In this document: in pieces, positions 10,046-21,502 of the stretch
How positions within the stretch are numbered: the stretch's first letter is position 1
How the letters are laid out: each line of letters opens with the position of its first letter
DNA from: Macrophomina tecta
Taxonomy: Eukaryota; Ascomycota; Dothideomycetes; Botryosphaeriales; Botryosphaeriaceae
Assembly (NCBI GenBank): GCA_024180945.1
Contig: JAKSGN010000007.1
Coordinates: forward strand, 496,001-560,000
DNA: 64,000 bases
Direction of reading: 5' to 3'
Program-made: the position numbers and the translations under genes
The notes under the pieces: model-generated
What the model was told of the DNA's origin: nothing
Seen by the model: the letters and a program-made list of their open reading frames with translations, nothing else
Databases searched by the model: none

Positions 10046-11715
10046 ACTCTTTACTCTCTCGCTTTAGCTAAGAGTACAATTAACTCGAAAATGGGTTACA
10101 CTAGTATCTTTAAGAGGAAAACGATTCAGAATTCTGTCTTCTCGCTTCGTTACTGGCTTTTCTGCTTCCTCTTGTTCCACGTCTTAGCTGAAACCAAGAA
10201 AGTTAATAGAATATCTCACAGCTGTTATCCGGCATCGTCCGTTATCTCCAGTGGCCTTACAAAAGCTCAATACCGCGAAGGTGTTCCCATATGAGCAAAT
10301 AAACGAACAAGTTGCCGCAAGTAAAACCTGGCACAGATTGCATTGATAGGATTCGAGCAAAAAGGATACATGAGGCAAGACCCGGACTCTAGTAGTTCTG
10401 AGGGTGAGAGCGCTAGGCATCGACCAGAAATTGACCAGATAGGGTGACGAGCAAAGAATAGGGCTACAGTATACTCCCCAGACTAAGGTGCCCAAAGTTC
10501 ACACCTAAAGCCGCTAGGCTATAACGAAAATGAGCCGGCTAAGACGAGCGACAGGGACGCTAATACCAAACTCCTCTTCTAAACCTAACACTGCGTTGGC
10601 GTATATACCAGCGTTGAAGTTCATAGAACATTAAATAATTAACACCACAGTGATGATGCCTCGTTTGTGCCAGGTAGAGTAAGAGAAGCTTAGCCGGCTG
10701 TAGACTTCAGGCCGAGGCATCTGTTCCAGTATCAAGGGCCGCCGAACCTCGGGCCGCCGTGGCCGTCGGCAGGGCGGGCGGAGATACGCTTCGTGCGCTC
10801 GGCGGAGTAATTTTTGAGGGCATCTCCGGCCTGGATGGTGGCTACAGAAGAAGCCTCCTTGCTAGCAGGCCGACAGCCTCGCCAAACTCAACACCGCTCG
10901 CATTGCGCTAAAAGAAACCCGGTCTGGCGGCATTACTTTAACCTTCTCTTGACTTCTTTCTGCCGAAGGGACAAACGATTCCGCAGAAGCAGCCGGATGT
11001 TGGGGGTCTACGAGGGTTCTCATCCCCAGTGTATTGATACTTGATTGAGCGAAGCTGTGGTGATCAATTGCCCCCCCACCCCCCACACCCAAAAAAAAGA
11101 GCGCTAAACAACTACCCAAGGGGTTTAGAATGCGTGTCATGGTCGTGTTCAGGATAAGTTGTATGCTGCGTTGTTTATGGCTCAGCGGTCGCCGTATGTG
11201 GAATGCTCGCTACGACTGCGCGGGAGTCTTTGCCGTTTACATCCATATAGATGCCATTATTAATGTCTCGGTACAACCGTCTAACCAGCCTTAGCTTTTC
11301 CCCTATGGCCCGTGGATCGGTTATAAATGCTATCCGCCTGGTTCCGTACCTGCGCTAAGAAAGGTAGATACACGTGGTCCTTGACAAGTCGACGCCTCAA
11401 GCCAAGAGGAAAGCAGCGTAAGTGAAGATATTCCGTGATTCGTGCGTCATAGCGCCAGTGAGGGGTAAGAACTGTCTAGGGGATAAACAAAGACGTTACG
11501 GAAGCGTCCGTCGGCCGAGGAATAACTCTGGTTATTCCCTCTACACAGCTAGCGAAGGAAGTTCATCCAGGAATATACGAAATGCATAACTTAGGGATGA
11601 ATGTTCGTTGCAAAGGCAGCCTGACAAGCATTTCCTCACACGCGCCCTAGCGAAAAGGAAAGCCCAGCGAAAAGGAACTCTTTCAGTTTGTGGAGGTAAC
11701 TCTGCTCATTTTCTA
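10046..11715. other. Repeat-island DNA, no gene recognised
   Basis: Short frames only. A minus-strand open frame at 10862-11140 has no recognisable domain. Runs of C and A occur near 11070-11098. Probably degenerate transposon and intergenic sequence. Confidence 0.4.
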
Positions 11716-11883
11716 CTGTGGTGGGAGGGGTAAATATCGTTATTCGGTGGGCCAATGACAAGGGCATCAAGTGGCTTTTGCGAGGCCATTTCAGCCAACC
11801 AGCTGTCGTAATTCTGCTCGCACCAAGCGTTTTGCCCCCATGTCACTTGACCCACCGAATAACGATATTTACCCCTCCCACAG
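11716..11883. mobile_element. MITE-like element with long terminal inverted repeats
   Basis: A 168-bp segment whose ends are near-perfect inverted copies: the left arm has GGGAGGGGTAAATATCGTTA then TTCGGTGGG, and the right arm (11834-11883) is its reverse complement with a few differences. The arms are about 48 nt and the central spacer about 70 nt. No transposase fits inside. No clean target-site duplication could be identified by eye. Confidence 0.65.
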
Positions 11884-12080
11884 CATAAAATTATTTGTCG
11901 TATAGTTAAAAAAAGATGATCCTGGTTACAAAACTCTAGTGAAGTGGAAACTATTACATTAACCTTTATTAGTCCTAGTTTAATTTGCGAAAGAAAAGGT
12001 ATATATATCATAGCTCTCTACTAATATCTTGATTTGTTTTCAAAGACTCCACAAGATATTCCATTGTTCTCGAGCTCACC

Positions 12081-13319
12081 ATGGTCACAGCATCGGAGCT
12101 GCTTCGTTTAGCTACTATTTCTACTACCCACCTAATTGAAACTGGGATATTTATGGTGGTTATAAGTCTTATTAATGTATATCAACTTACCGTAGTGCTA
12201 ACTGCGTTAGGTGATTCTAGGTCTCATTGCTCATGTAGTCTACAACATCTACTTTCACCCACTAGCAAAATTCCCTGGCCCTCGCCTCTTAGCCGCAACC
12301 TCATTCATCTATTGGTCTAAATGGGTCGGCGGCGATCTTATTCCATTCTATGACAGTGTCCACAAGAAGTACGGTGAGATCGTCCGCGTCGCCCCCAACC
12401 GCCTCAGCTTCACCAATCCGCAGGCCTGGAAGGACATCTACGGCCACAAGTCTTCTAAACAGAAGGCCAGCATCAAGGACCCCTCCGTATACGGCCCAGA
12501 GATGAATGGCCACTATTCCCTTATCAGCATCAAAGACGACGCCGAGCATAACCGCGTACGCCGCATTTTTAATCATGCCTTCTCGGACAAGGCTCTACGC
12601 GACCAGGAAGATCTATTTCGCATTTATGTCGATAAGCTCATCCGTAACGTGTATAATACAGAGGGCGGAGCCTTCGATGCTGTCAAGGCCTATAACTGCA
12701 CAACTTTCGATATCATGGCGGAGCTGACGTTCGGCGAGTCGTTGGGTCTGTTGGATAAGTCGGAGTACAATCACTGGCTAAGCAGTATCCTGGGCAGCCT
12801 CAAGTTTCTTGCCTACAAGACGTTGCTGGGCGAGTTCCCTCTCGTGGCCAAGATGGTTGAGCTGTTCGTTCCGAAGGCGCTAAAGGATGCTGAGAAAGAG
12901 GTGTTTGAGTACTCGGCGCAGCGTGTAGCTAAGCGGCTGGAGAAAGGTGCGGTGACTGAGCGACCGGACATCTGGAGCCTCGTGCTTGGTATGGAGGAAG
13001 GCCCGGGTCTGAACGTCGAAGAGATGGACGCTAACGCGACATTGTTTATGGTTGCTGGGTCCGAGACGACGGCGACGATATTGTCCGGCGTCACTTACTA
13101 TCTGTTGTTGAGCCCGGACAAGATGCGCAGACTTGTGGAAGAGATTCGGGGAGCATTCTCGAACGAGGGCGATCTAACCATCGGAAACCTTCGTCAGCTA
13201 AAATACTTGCAAGCCTGCTTTGACGAAGGTTTGAGAGGTAACTGGAGCCCCAGTTGACGCTTCTGTTCGGCGCCTGCGTTTACTAACAGTTTACCTAGTC
13301 TACCCTCCCGCCCCATCAG
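12081..13319 (+). pseudogene. Cytochrome P450 truncated by hAT insertion
   Basis: A second P450 of the same family as the gene at 7629-9435. Proposed exons: 12081-12155 (membrane anchor), 12211-13237, and 13299-13319; introns 55 and 61 nt. The reading frame runs cleanly through [22 protein letters not shown], the I-helix AGSETTA and the K-helix DEGLR, then after splicing VYPPAPS, where hAT element sequence starts at 13320. The haem-binding loop and everything after the K-helix are absent, and no P450 sequence resumes on the far side of the transposon. So the enzyme cannot bind haem and is dead as it stands. The undamaged frame up to that point suggests the loss is recent. The first intron choice (donor GTGGTT) is uncertain. 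Confidence 0.75.
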
Positions 13320-13340
13320 CAGACATCCCAGTAATAAATA
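13320..13340 (+). repeat. hAT left terminal inverted repeat
   Basis: Pairs with 16024-16044 with one mismatch in 21. Confidence 0.85.
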
Positions 13341-13648
13341 TATATTTATTATTAAGGGCATATTTATTGTTAAGCTTTTCCATAAGGATAATAATATAGA
13401 CGCTGCCAATAAATATATATTGTTAACTATTAATAATATAGGCCCACTATTTTCCAGCGCCAATTCCCCCAGAGTGTTTCAGATTAAATTGCAGTCTTGT
13501 ACGCATATTACTGCTTATCAGGCCTCTAGATAGGAGGTGAACTCCAATGTTTGTAACTCCTAGCAACCGAAACTGCTGCCTCGCCATACCCGTCACGTTG
13601 CAAGTACGCAGTTCGTAATACATCAGCGACATATCTCTACACACGACA

Positions 13649-15942
13649 ATGGACGTCAACATATCCTCACTGCCCCAATCCAATGCCCCGTCAAGTTCTT
13701 CCTCCGTGGTACCCTCTGACAGTGCCTCACAAGTTGCCAGCACACTGTCAGAACCCGAGGCATCGTCAGCTCAGCATACGGTCAAGAGACGGAAACTGAG
13801 AGCCACATCAACATGGGATCACTTTCGAGAAGCTCAAGGCGACGAGCCACGTACTATGAGCGGGAAATTACTTCACTACTGCACGCGTTGTCGCAATCCA
13901 TCCTGGTCAACCCACATATCTGGCAACGCCCGCTATCATCTCGAGAAGGCTCATCACATACTTGTTCGAGAGGATTCAAAATCTCAAAACAGGCGCCAAC
14001 TAGCCATCGAAAATGCCTTCGCAAGAACAACCGGCAAGCGGCTGCAGCAAGTCAGGGAGAATGAGATGAACACTCTACGGAGTGTAATCAATGTCGATGC
14101 CTTTCGAGAGGCACAGATGTTGCTATCCGCACATAAACATTTACCGCTCAACTTCGTAACCTGGCCGGAATACCAGGCACTTCTGGCCGCGATAAACCCT
14201 GCCGTTGAAGAGTTCCTAACTGATTCCGGTAGCACAGTTGCGGCGGACTTGGATAGGGCCTACGATGCGCATCAACAATCCGTAAAGGAATGGCTAGAAC
14301 GTGCCCGGAGCCTCGTACACATTGCTATGGACGTATGGTCTTCTCCTCAGCGGAAGGCCTATATCGCTGTTCACGCCCAATGGGTTGACGAGGCCTACAA
14401 ACCTCGGAAAGCATTGCTAGGGCTACCAAACCTCCGCCGCTCTCACGCCGGCACGGCTATGGCACCTCACTTGATGACGATTATCCGACAGTACCACTTA
14501 GCGCCCCGAATCGGCTACTTCACTGGGGACAATGACGCAAAGAATGACACCTGTCTCCGCCAACTTGCTGTTGAGCTGTCGCAAGAGTACGGCCTTACAC
14601 TTGACCCAGTGTCCTCTCGAACGCGGTGTGCCGGCCACATCATTAACTTGTCCCTTCAAGCCTTTCTCTTTGCAACTAGTGAGGACGCTCTGCAGGCCGC
14701 AATTGCGCAGGCGCAACACGAGGTAAATGATGTAACAGTTGCGGACGCGTTACACGACCAAATTCAGTCGAACACTTGTCACAAGAGTCACGACAGGCGC
14801 AAGAAACGCCATGACACTGCCGGCTGGCGGAGCATCGGCCCAATGGGTAAACTCCACAACATTGCGGTGTTCATCCGTAATTCCACAGTGCGCAACGATG
14901 CATGGGATGACATTGCAGAAAAGGCGCTTGGAATTGAAAATATCACCCGTTGGAACTCATGGTTCAAGTTGCTTGATGCGGCTATCAGCCAAGAGGGTCC
15001 ATTGTCAATATTCCTCAACCAATACCACAACGAGCTGGAAGACGACATCCTCACACATGATGATTGGCAAGTACTCAAAATGACTCACGAGTTCTTGCAG
15101 CCGTTTTACCAAGCGACCTTGGAGCAGCAAATGGAGTGGGCATCAATAGATCAGGTGCTAGAGAATATGGATATTCTTTTCATGCAGTTTGAGAATGCCA
15201 AGGTAAGCCATGGACGGCTCGATCGATTACCAGACCTGGACTGATGTTAAAGCAGGGCAAATACGCCAGCAACGCGCGTATGGTTCATTCCATTCACATG
15301 GGTTGGTGGGTTCTCTCGAAGTATTATGAAGAGAGTGACAGAAACCCAATATATGCCACGGCATTATTGCTCCATCCAGAAAAGCGCCGGAGGTACCTTG
15401 ACCGCCACTGGGCAGAGGAATGGAGGCAGACCGCTATTGCTGGTGCACGGCAGCATTGGGCGAAGTACAAGGACCGGCCACTCCCGTCGGAGTCCGCGGC
15501 TCGGCTGAACGACGAACGACGGGAAGTAACACCGTACGAGCGTATCAAGCAGTCAATGAGTGTCTTGGATGAACCCGGAGATGAGGATGAATTCGAAAAA
15601 TTCGTCAATTCTCCGCCAAGACCTATGACGACCAAAACACCGCTTGAATGGTGGTGTCGAGAAGAACAGAGGATTGAGTATCCACGTTTACACCAATTGG
15701 CCATTGACATACTAAGTGTGCCGGCGATGTCCGACGATCCGGAACGGGTATTCTCTTGCGCAAGGCGGACAATTTCTTGGGACAGGGCACGGCTCTCGCC
15801 TGATACTATCGAGAAGCTTCAATGCCTGAGCAACTGGGTGAAGAATGACTTGGTCCGCAAAGTCTACGTGGCAGTAGATGGTAAGGTCATGGATATTGCT
15901 GGCGGCAACGACGACATGCATGGCGCTTCAGTTTTATATTAA
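13649..15942 (+). CDS. hAT transposase
   Basis: Two exons, 13649-15202 and 15253-15942, joined over a 50-nt intron (GTAAGC...TTAAAG; a CAG three bases on is an alternative acceptor in the same frame). 747 residues with no stop. N-terminus: BED-type zinc finger with CTRC and the distal pair H...HLEKAH around residues 76-105. The middle is the RNase H-like catalytic fold (AMDVWSSPQRKAYIAVHAQW, then FTGDNDAKNDTCLRQLA). Exon 2 carries the C-terminal hAT dimerisation region: PLEWWCREEQRIEYPRLHQL, ILSVPAMSDDPERVFSCARR. It cuts and pastes the surrounding element. Because the frame, the zinc ligands and both inverted repeats are intact, the element could be autonomous. That is inference; transcription is unknown. 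Confidence 0.9.
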
Positions 15943-16023
15943 TAATTATTGATAAGCTTAGCAATCGATAATAATATTAGGATCTGCCAATGAATACATA
16001 AGAATATGTCAATATTATGTATT

Positions 16024-16044
16024 TATTTATTATTGGGATGTCTG
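16024..16044 (-). repeat. hAT right terminal inverted repeat
   Basis: Pairs with 13320-13340. Confidence 0.85.
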
Positions 16045-16305
16045 CCAGATCTACAGAGTGGCGTTGGCGTGATGATGAGAAGAGGTTCTTCCCCTCATTC
16101 CCGCTCACGCTCTTCTTCTGCTTCGTCGTCATCATCCTCCAGTCCTTCCATCCCGACACAGCATGGCGGACAGCAGGATAAGAAGGACGGTGACGGGGCA
16201 ACTATCATGGTGCTGGAGAACGTCGGCCGAGGGCTCATGTCGGAGATCCTTCTACTAGTTTTCAAGTCCAAGGAGCAGCCGAAGCTGAAGTTGTACAATC
16301 AATAG
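16045..16305 (+). other. Unassigned coding-like fragment right of the hAT element
   Basis: An open frame enters from the transposon end and continues as a serine-rich stretch (HSRSRSSSASSSSSSSPS) and then DGATIMVLENVGRGLMSEIL, ending KLKLYNQ at 16305. No family recognised. It is not the missing P450 C-terminus. It might be the tail of another gene brought next to the element by rearrangement, or chance. Confidence 0.3.
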
Positions 16306-16817
16306 GAGAGAGGCGAGGGGTGTTGATGGACTTCAGCGTCTTGCATTACATTAGCTTGAGCATGCTTCTGTGTATACCCACTATTCCTAAGTTTTTGCAT
16401 TCTTAACGCACACCGTTTCAAGTCTTATAAACACTCGCAGAGTTACCAAGTCACAGTTACACGCCATCAGAGATCGTCCTAAGCCAACATATCTTACACA
16501 ATGAGTATTCCACTTGTGAGGCGTTGAAGCTGGGTGATCAGATGTCTTGCGGGCTCTACAGAAAAAAGAAACATGTGGAAGCCGTCACGCGGTTGAGCGG
16601 TATACTGCAACCCTGGCTGTTATGTTGATGTTCTCGAGTGCTTGAGCTATAAAACCCGACAGAAAAGTCAATATAAACCAAAGAAACATCGTCTGAGCGA
16701 GGGAAAGTTACGTTTATATACAACTTGTTTCGATATTGTGACATTTCTAAAGCTTCGGGAGTAATTTTTTAACCATTAAGCCTGGACGGTAAAGCATAAT
16801 CTCAAAGCATTTGCATG
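16306..16817. other. AT-rich intergenic stretch
   Basis: No gene recognised in either strand between the hAT flank and the solo LTR. Confidence 0.4.
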
Positions 16818-16964
16818 TGTTGGAACATCACGTGTATTTAGCTTCGTGCCAAGTCTAGTCTCTTCAGGAGAGCATAAAAGGCCACTCCATGGCCGCCCTC
16901 CTCCAACACCATGCCAACTCATCCCATTACTACAGAATAAGCTGTCACATCACTTGCTCCAACA
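16818..16964 (+). mobile_element. Solo LTR (copia type)
   Basis: 147 bp from TGTTGGAACATCACGTG to GCTCCAACA. Flanks GCATG (16813-16817) and GCACG (16965-16969) look like a 5-bp target duplication with one transition. A truncated inverse copy lies at 6204-6342; the two bracket the P450/hAT island. Confidence 0.75.
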
Positions 16965-17108
16965 GCACGGAACGGGGTTTTCGATACAGTGAATATAATG
17001 AATTGATACTGGAAGATCATGCAAACAATCATTCAAGGCGCGCAAAATAAATCTTGATGCTTGATAGCCATGCCAAAAAGAACAAATAGACGATCAGCCG
17101 TTTTTTTA

Positions 17109-19183
17109 TCATGCCCCGTGCTTGATATCATCGGCAATTTTCTCCGCCAGCGCATCTAAAAAGAAAGGAAATCGGTCAGCATTAACAGCACGAATTCAGT
17201 CCCAACAGAGGAGGCAAGCTTACAAACGGTAGCCTGCGGGTGGCCCGGCGGCAGCAGCGCGAACGAGCTCGCGTCCACGACCCGCAGCCCCTCCACTCCA
17301 AACACCCGCGCCTTCGGGTCCACAACGGCGGCGCCGTCTCCCTCCTCCTTGCCCATCCTGCACGTGCAGCTGGCGTGGAAGACGGTGCCGAAGCTCTTGC
17401 GCGCGAACGCCAGGATCTCGTCGTCGCTGCGCACGCCCAGCGCCGGGCCGGGGAAGTACTCGTCGCCGATGGTGATGTCGGCCATGTGGGCGAAGACCTG
17501 GCGCGCGCGCTTGTAGCCGGCGACCGCGACGGCCTGGTCGGTGGGGTGGGTCAGCCAGTTGGGGTTGATGAGCGGCGCGTCGGCCATGCGTGCCGACGCG
17601 ATCGAGACATTGCCGCGCGAGAAGGGCGCCGCGAGCGCGACGGCGACAGTCGCGTAGTTGTGCCCGTCGGTGGGCCCGTCGGTGAGGAAGTTCTGCTGGT
17701 AGCCGTAGTACGCGCTGGTGGGGAGGAACTCGACGTCTGGCCAGCCCGCGGGCAGAGAGGCCAGGTCGGCTTGCGCGGAGGCGGGCATCTGCGAGGTCAG
17801 GCTCTTGGGCAGCTTTTCCCAGGCTGCGGCGGGGGTTCTCAGTTAGTTGTTGGTCGATTCTTTGTCTTCGAGACGTTGAAAGCGCATGGGGTTGAGCAAA
17901 CTAACCAAGGAAGTCTGCGCCTACGCCGGTCAAAACGCCGGAGCGGTTGGTGAGGTATTGCTGCATCGCCGCCGCCGCCGCCGCGCCGGCCGAGAGCGTC
18001 GACGTCGTCACAACATTGACCCGGTAACTGGGCCCGCCGAGGATGTGATCCTCCATGTTCTGGCCGACGCCCGGGAGATCCTTGACGACGGGGATCCCTA
18101 AACCTTCGAGTGTCTCCTTGGGTCCGACGCCAGACACCATCAGGAGCTGAGGAGATTGGAAAGCACCCGCGGAAAGGATGACCTCCTTATTGGCTGTGAG
18201 AGTGAAGGGCAGTCCTCCCATTTCGATCTCCACCCCGCTCGCTGTGGTACCGTTGAACGTGATCTTCGTGGCCAGCGTTGACTGGTAGACCACGAGGTTG
18301 TTCTGCGCAAGACCCAGCTTCTTCAGGAACGCGGTTTCGGACGTCTCACGCACGAACTCGGTGGCGTCCTCAGTCAGGAGCTGGTAGGATGAGCCGAGCA
18401 AGTTGCCGCTGGTCAGTCCGTTGATGGGCCGGACTCCCATGGCTTGGAGAGCGCGCTGAGCCCAGGACGAGAAGGCCATTGCGTAGCGCGGGTAGGTGAC
18501 GGTCAGCGGTCCGCCTGTGCTAAGGGAGCTCTCGTCATATTCCGGTGTGGCGTTGGCGGGACGTCCGTTGGGGCCCACGAAATTCTGGCTCTTCTTGAAG
18601 TATTTCATGAAGTTTTCGAGACGATAGTCGTCATCTCCGGTCTGGTTGGCCCAGCGCTCGTACGAGTCGGCTGCTCCAACGTGGTAGGTCAAGTAGTTTC
18701 TTGCAGAGCTGCCCCCTAGGCATTTCCCGCGCGCATAGTGCACCTTGGCACCAAGCATTCCCTGCATAACGAAGTCAATTGAAATGGACGGGAAGGACTG
18801 ACGGGATGACTGACTTCCTGAGGTTCAGTGACGAATTGCCAGTCCACCAAGGGCGCAGTGTCATATGGAGACTTGCCGCTCCCGAGCGGGCCGAATAGGG
18901 GGACTTGACTGTAAATCCCGTTCGAAATCTCGTGAAAGCTTCCGGCCTCAATGACGGCAACCGAGGTGGCGGGATCTTCAGCGAGCCTAGTGGCCACGAC
19001 TAAACCAGCTGTGCCGCCGCCGACCACGATGTAGTCGAAGGTGGCATTGCCGCCCGATCCGAAGGACGAACCAAGCAACCGACCCGAAGGTGAAACGGCG
19101 TCACGTTCCGTGAAGTGCGGCATCGCCAGAAGTGGCTGCGCGATCGCCGCAAGGGAGACAAGAGACCGTACACTGCACATCAT
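17109..19183 (-). CDS. Secreted GMC oxidoreductase (FAD)
   Basis: Four exons: 18815-19183, 17906-18761, 17224-17823, 17109-17155; introns 53, 82 and 69 nt. 623 residues. A signal peptide (MMCSVRSLVSLAAIAQPLLA) precedes the FAD Rossmann motif YIVVGGGTAGLVVATRL. GMC signatures follow: HYARGKCLGGSSARNYLTYH, LSAGAFQSPQLLMVSGVGP, and the C-terminal catalytic pair in FHASCTCRMG and PPGHPQATVY, the last codon split by the third intron. Length and layout fit secreted fungal GMC oxidases/dehydratases used in polyketide pathways (versicolorin B synthase and patulin synthase are such relatives) as well as glucose dehydrogenases. It is divergently transcribed from an O-methyltransferase 408 bp away. The substrate is inferred to be a secondary metabolite, not shown. 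Confidence 0.88.
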
Positions 19184-19591
19184 GGGGGAGCCTGACGCGG
19201 TTGACGACAAGAGGGTATGGAAAAGAGATCGGGAACATGAAAGATGCGAAGTGATTGAACGACAGGGACTGGTGTACCTCCACTGCTTTATGAGGACTTC
19301 ACAATCAGCGCAAGCGCACTAAGAGACTATTGTATTTCCCGATCAAGCCTTGGCGAACGCTCCAGCGGCGCCAGCACCAAGAATCATCTCAGCGGGCGTT
19401 ATTTTTGGCCGAGGTAAAAGCCACCATTGGTCTTTGATGCGGCTGAGTCGGGTTGGCTTACTATTAGTTCGGGTGCTGTTCCCCGGACCCGCGTGCGGCT
19501 CCTCGGGAAGCGGCGGGTCCATCGACGGGCCCGACAACACCAGAGTGCAAACTTATATGCCGATGCTCACTCTGTGAATGAAGTACCAAAC
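19184..19591. promoter_or_regulatory. Shared promoter region of GMC oxidoreductase and O-methyltransferase
   Basis: 408 bp between two divergent ATGs. It contains GC-rich CGG/CCG-type blocks around 19485-19535 (for example CGGCTCCTCGGGAAGCGGCG), which could serve zinc-cluster regulators. No specific site can be assigned. Confidence 0.4.
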
Positions 19592-20956
19592 ATGTCTTCC
19601 CTCACAGCAATTGCAGAGCACGCGCTTGCGCAGGCCAAGAAGCTCGATGCGTACACGCAATCTCGCGGGCTGCCTCCGACGCACTTTTTCTACGACACGC
19701 TGGGTGGCCTGCCCAAAGAGTTGGAGGATAACAGGCGCGAGCTTGTAAATGCGAGCCAGGACCTTAAGCGCCTGGCGTTGGGTCCGGTGGGCATGATGCT
19801 GGAGACGTTGTTTACGGTAAGCAGACGCAATGATAGAATTCTGGGTTCGGCCGTGGAGCTGACACACAACAGTTCACGGACCTGCAGTCCCTGCGCTTCG
19901 TCTACACCCATAACGTACCCGCGCACGTGCCTATTGATGGAGAAATCTCCTTTTCTGAGCTGGCCCGAGCCGCGGGCGTGGACGAAGGCCTGCTGCGCCG
20001 ATTTCTGCAGCACGCCATGATCAACCGCATCTTCGCGGAGACGCGCCCCGGCTTCGTGCGCCATACGGCCGCCTCGCGCATTCTGCACTGCAACCCGGAG
20101 GCCATGGATACGATAGGCTTCCTGGTGGAGGACCTCGCGCCGGCTGCCCTCAAGGTGACGGAGGCGCACCGCCAGTGGCCGGGCAGCGCAGAGCCCAACG
20201 AGACGGGCTTCAACGTCGAGAACGAGACGAGCGAGCCCTTCTATCTCGAGCTAGCCAAGGATGCAGAGCGCGCCAGGCGATTCGGCGGCGGCATGCGCTT
20301 CATGACGCGCGGCAGCCTGTATGACCTCGATCACCTGGTGCGCGGCTACGACTGGGCCGCCGTCGACCGCATCGGCGGCACCGTGGTCGACGTCGGGGGC
20401 GGCCACGGCGGCGTCAGCACCGTGCTCGCCGCCGCCTTCCCCAACATCCACTTCGTCGTGCAGGACTTGCCCGGTACGGCGAAGGAGGGCGAGGACATCC
20501 TGCCCGCGCATCTGCGCGGCCGCGTTGCCTTCCAGGGCCACGACTTCTTCACCGAGCAGCCCGTCAAGCGCGCTGACGTTTACTTCTTCCGCTTCATCTT
20601 GCACAACTGGTCGGACAAGTATGCCGGCCGCATCCTCGCCAACCTAACGCCGGCATTCAAGCCCGGTTCGCGCGTTGTGATATACGAGTTCCTGCCTGAG
20701 GACGTCGCGACCACCAAGTGGAGCAACAAACAGCCCAGGTAAGCGTTGGATCCATCTCCGTGACAGCAACACGAGTTAACCTGCAATCAGAAACCTTGAC
20801 ATGATCCAGGCTCTGGGCTGGAACTCCCTCGAGCGGACGAGCCGTGATTGGGAAAAGCTGTTCCAGAAGGTCGATTCGCGCCTCAGATTCCTTGGCACGA
20901 GGACTCCTGAAGGAAGCTGTGTCTCGCTCATCGAAGCTATATGGACCGAAGAATAG
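19592..20956 (+). CDS. SAM-dependent O-methyltransferase, secondary-metabolite type
   Basis: Three exons: 19592-19816, 19873-20738, 20791-20956; introns 56 and 52 nt; 418 residues. The N-terminal half is the winged-helix dimerisation region (ISFSELARAAGVDEGLLRRF). The C-terminal Rossmann fold shows the SAM-binding loop VVDVGGGHGG, the acidic residue in VVQDLPG and the catalytic His in FILHNWSD (His about 319), as in plant COMT-like and fungal aflatoxin/sterigmatocystin O-methyltransferases. It would methylate a phenolic hydroxyl of an aromatic metabolite in the cytosol. The divergent GMC oxidoreductase and nearby P450s suggest a shared pathway, but no synthase is visible. The ATG at 19592 is chosen because the in-frame sequence upstream has no better start and MSSLTAIAEHAL is the family-typical N-terminus. 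Confidence 0.88.
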
Positions 20957-21502
20957 GATCCAGTGCATGTCGGACTGCCTTTGCGGCGCTGTGTTTATCG
21001 TGAGTGCTACATGGTGAGAAGTGGTCTTTGTCGGTGATACGACGCCCCACTGGGGGGCAAGATGATAAGCGTGCTGCGCCTCTTTCAATGTCGTTGAATG
21101 CAATGCCAGCTCTTCACTTCAAGACTCTTGATTATTTGCTGCGCCTCTACCTATGGACAGACTATTGGCCGAGGTACTGATATCCGAGACGGCTAGAAAG
21201 ATTGTCGTTGCTTAGGGTATGGTAGAGAAGTCAACGGCCAAATATATTCTCACGTTCGCTTGTGCACGTGCAACCGTGCTAAAAATAAATCTTATACGAA
21301 TCCTTCCCATAGCAAGTCTCCATACACGACATCACAAAGCGATACCGCGTAGAGTCCGCTTGCTATATGAACCGGATAATATACTCTTTTCTCTGTTTTC
21401 GCACCTTTCTCGGATAATCGATCCTTACCTTGCTCGCCCACATTAACATTGCCTACTCCAAAAAGTCCGAAGCTTCCAATCAAGGGTCAATTCCATTAGA
21501 CG
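20957..21502. other. Intergenic, no gene seen
   Basis: About 550 nt of 3' flank of the methyltransferase and promoter of the arrestin-like gene. AT-rich around 21240-21400. Confidence 0.4.

Larger units (their letters stand above)
13320..16044 (+). mobile_element. Complete hAT-superfamily DNA transposon
   Basis: 2725-bp element bounded by terminal inverted repeats of about 21 bp with one mismatch: left end CAGACATCCCAGTAATAAAT, right end the reverse complement of CAGACATCCCAATAATAAAT. Subterminal sequence on both sides repeats the motif TGCCAAT(A/G)AATA (near 13408 and 15987), as hAT transposases often bind. It contains one transposase gene with an intact frame. The flanking 8-mers (13312-13319 CCCATCAG; 16045-16052 CCAGATCT) do not match, so the usual 8-bp target duplication is missing; one flank has probably been rearranged. 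Confidence 0.85.

Noticed and set aside
13312..16052. 8-bp hAT target-site duplication
   Set aside because: CCCATCAG on the left and CCAGATCT on the right do not match, even after shifting the boundary by one base.
16045..16305. Continuation of the interrupted P450
   Set aside because: None of the three frames contains a PERF-type or haem-loop motif; the sequence is Ser-rich and unrelated.
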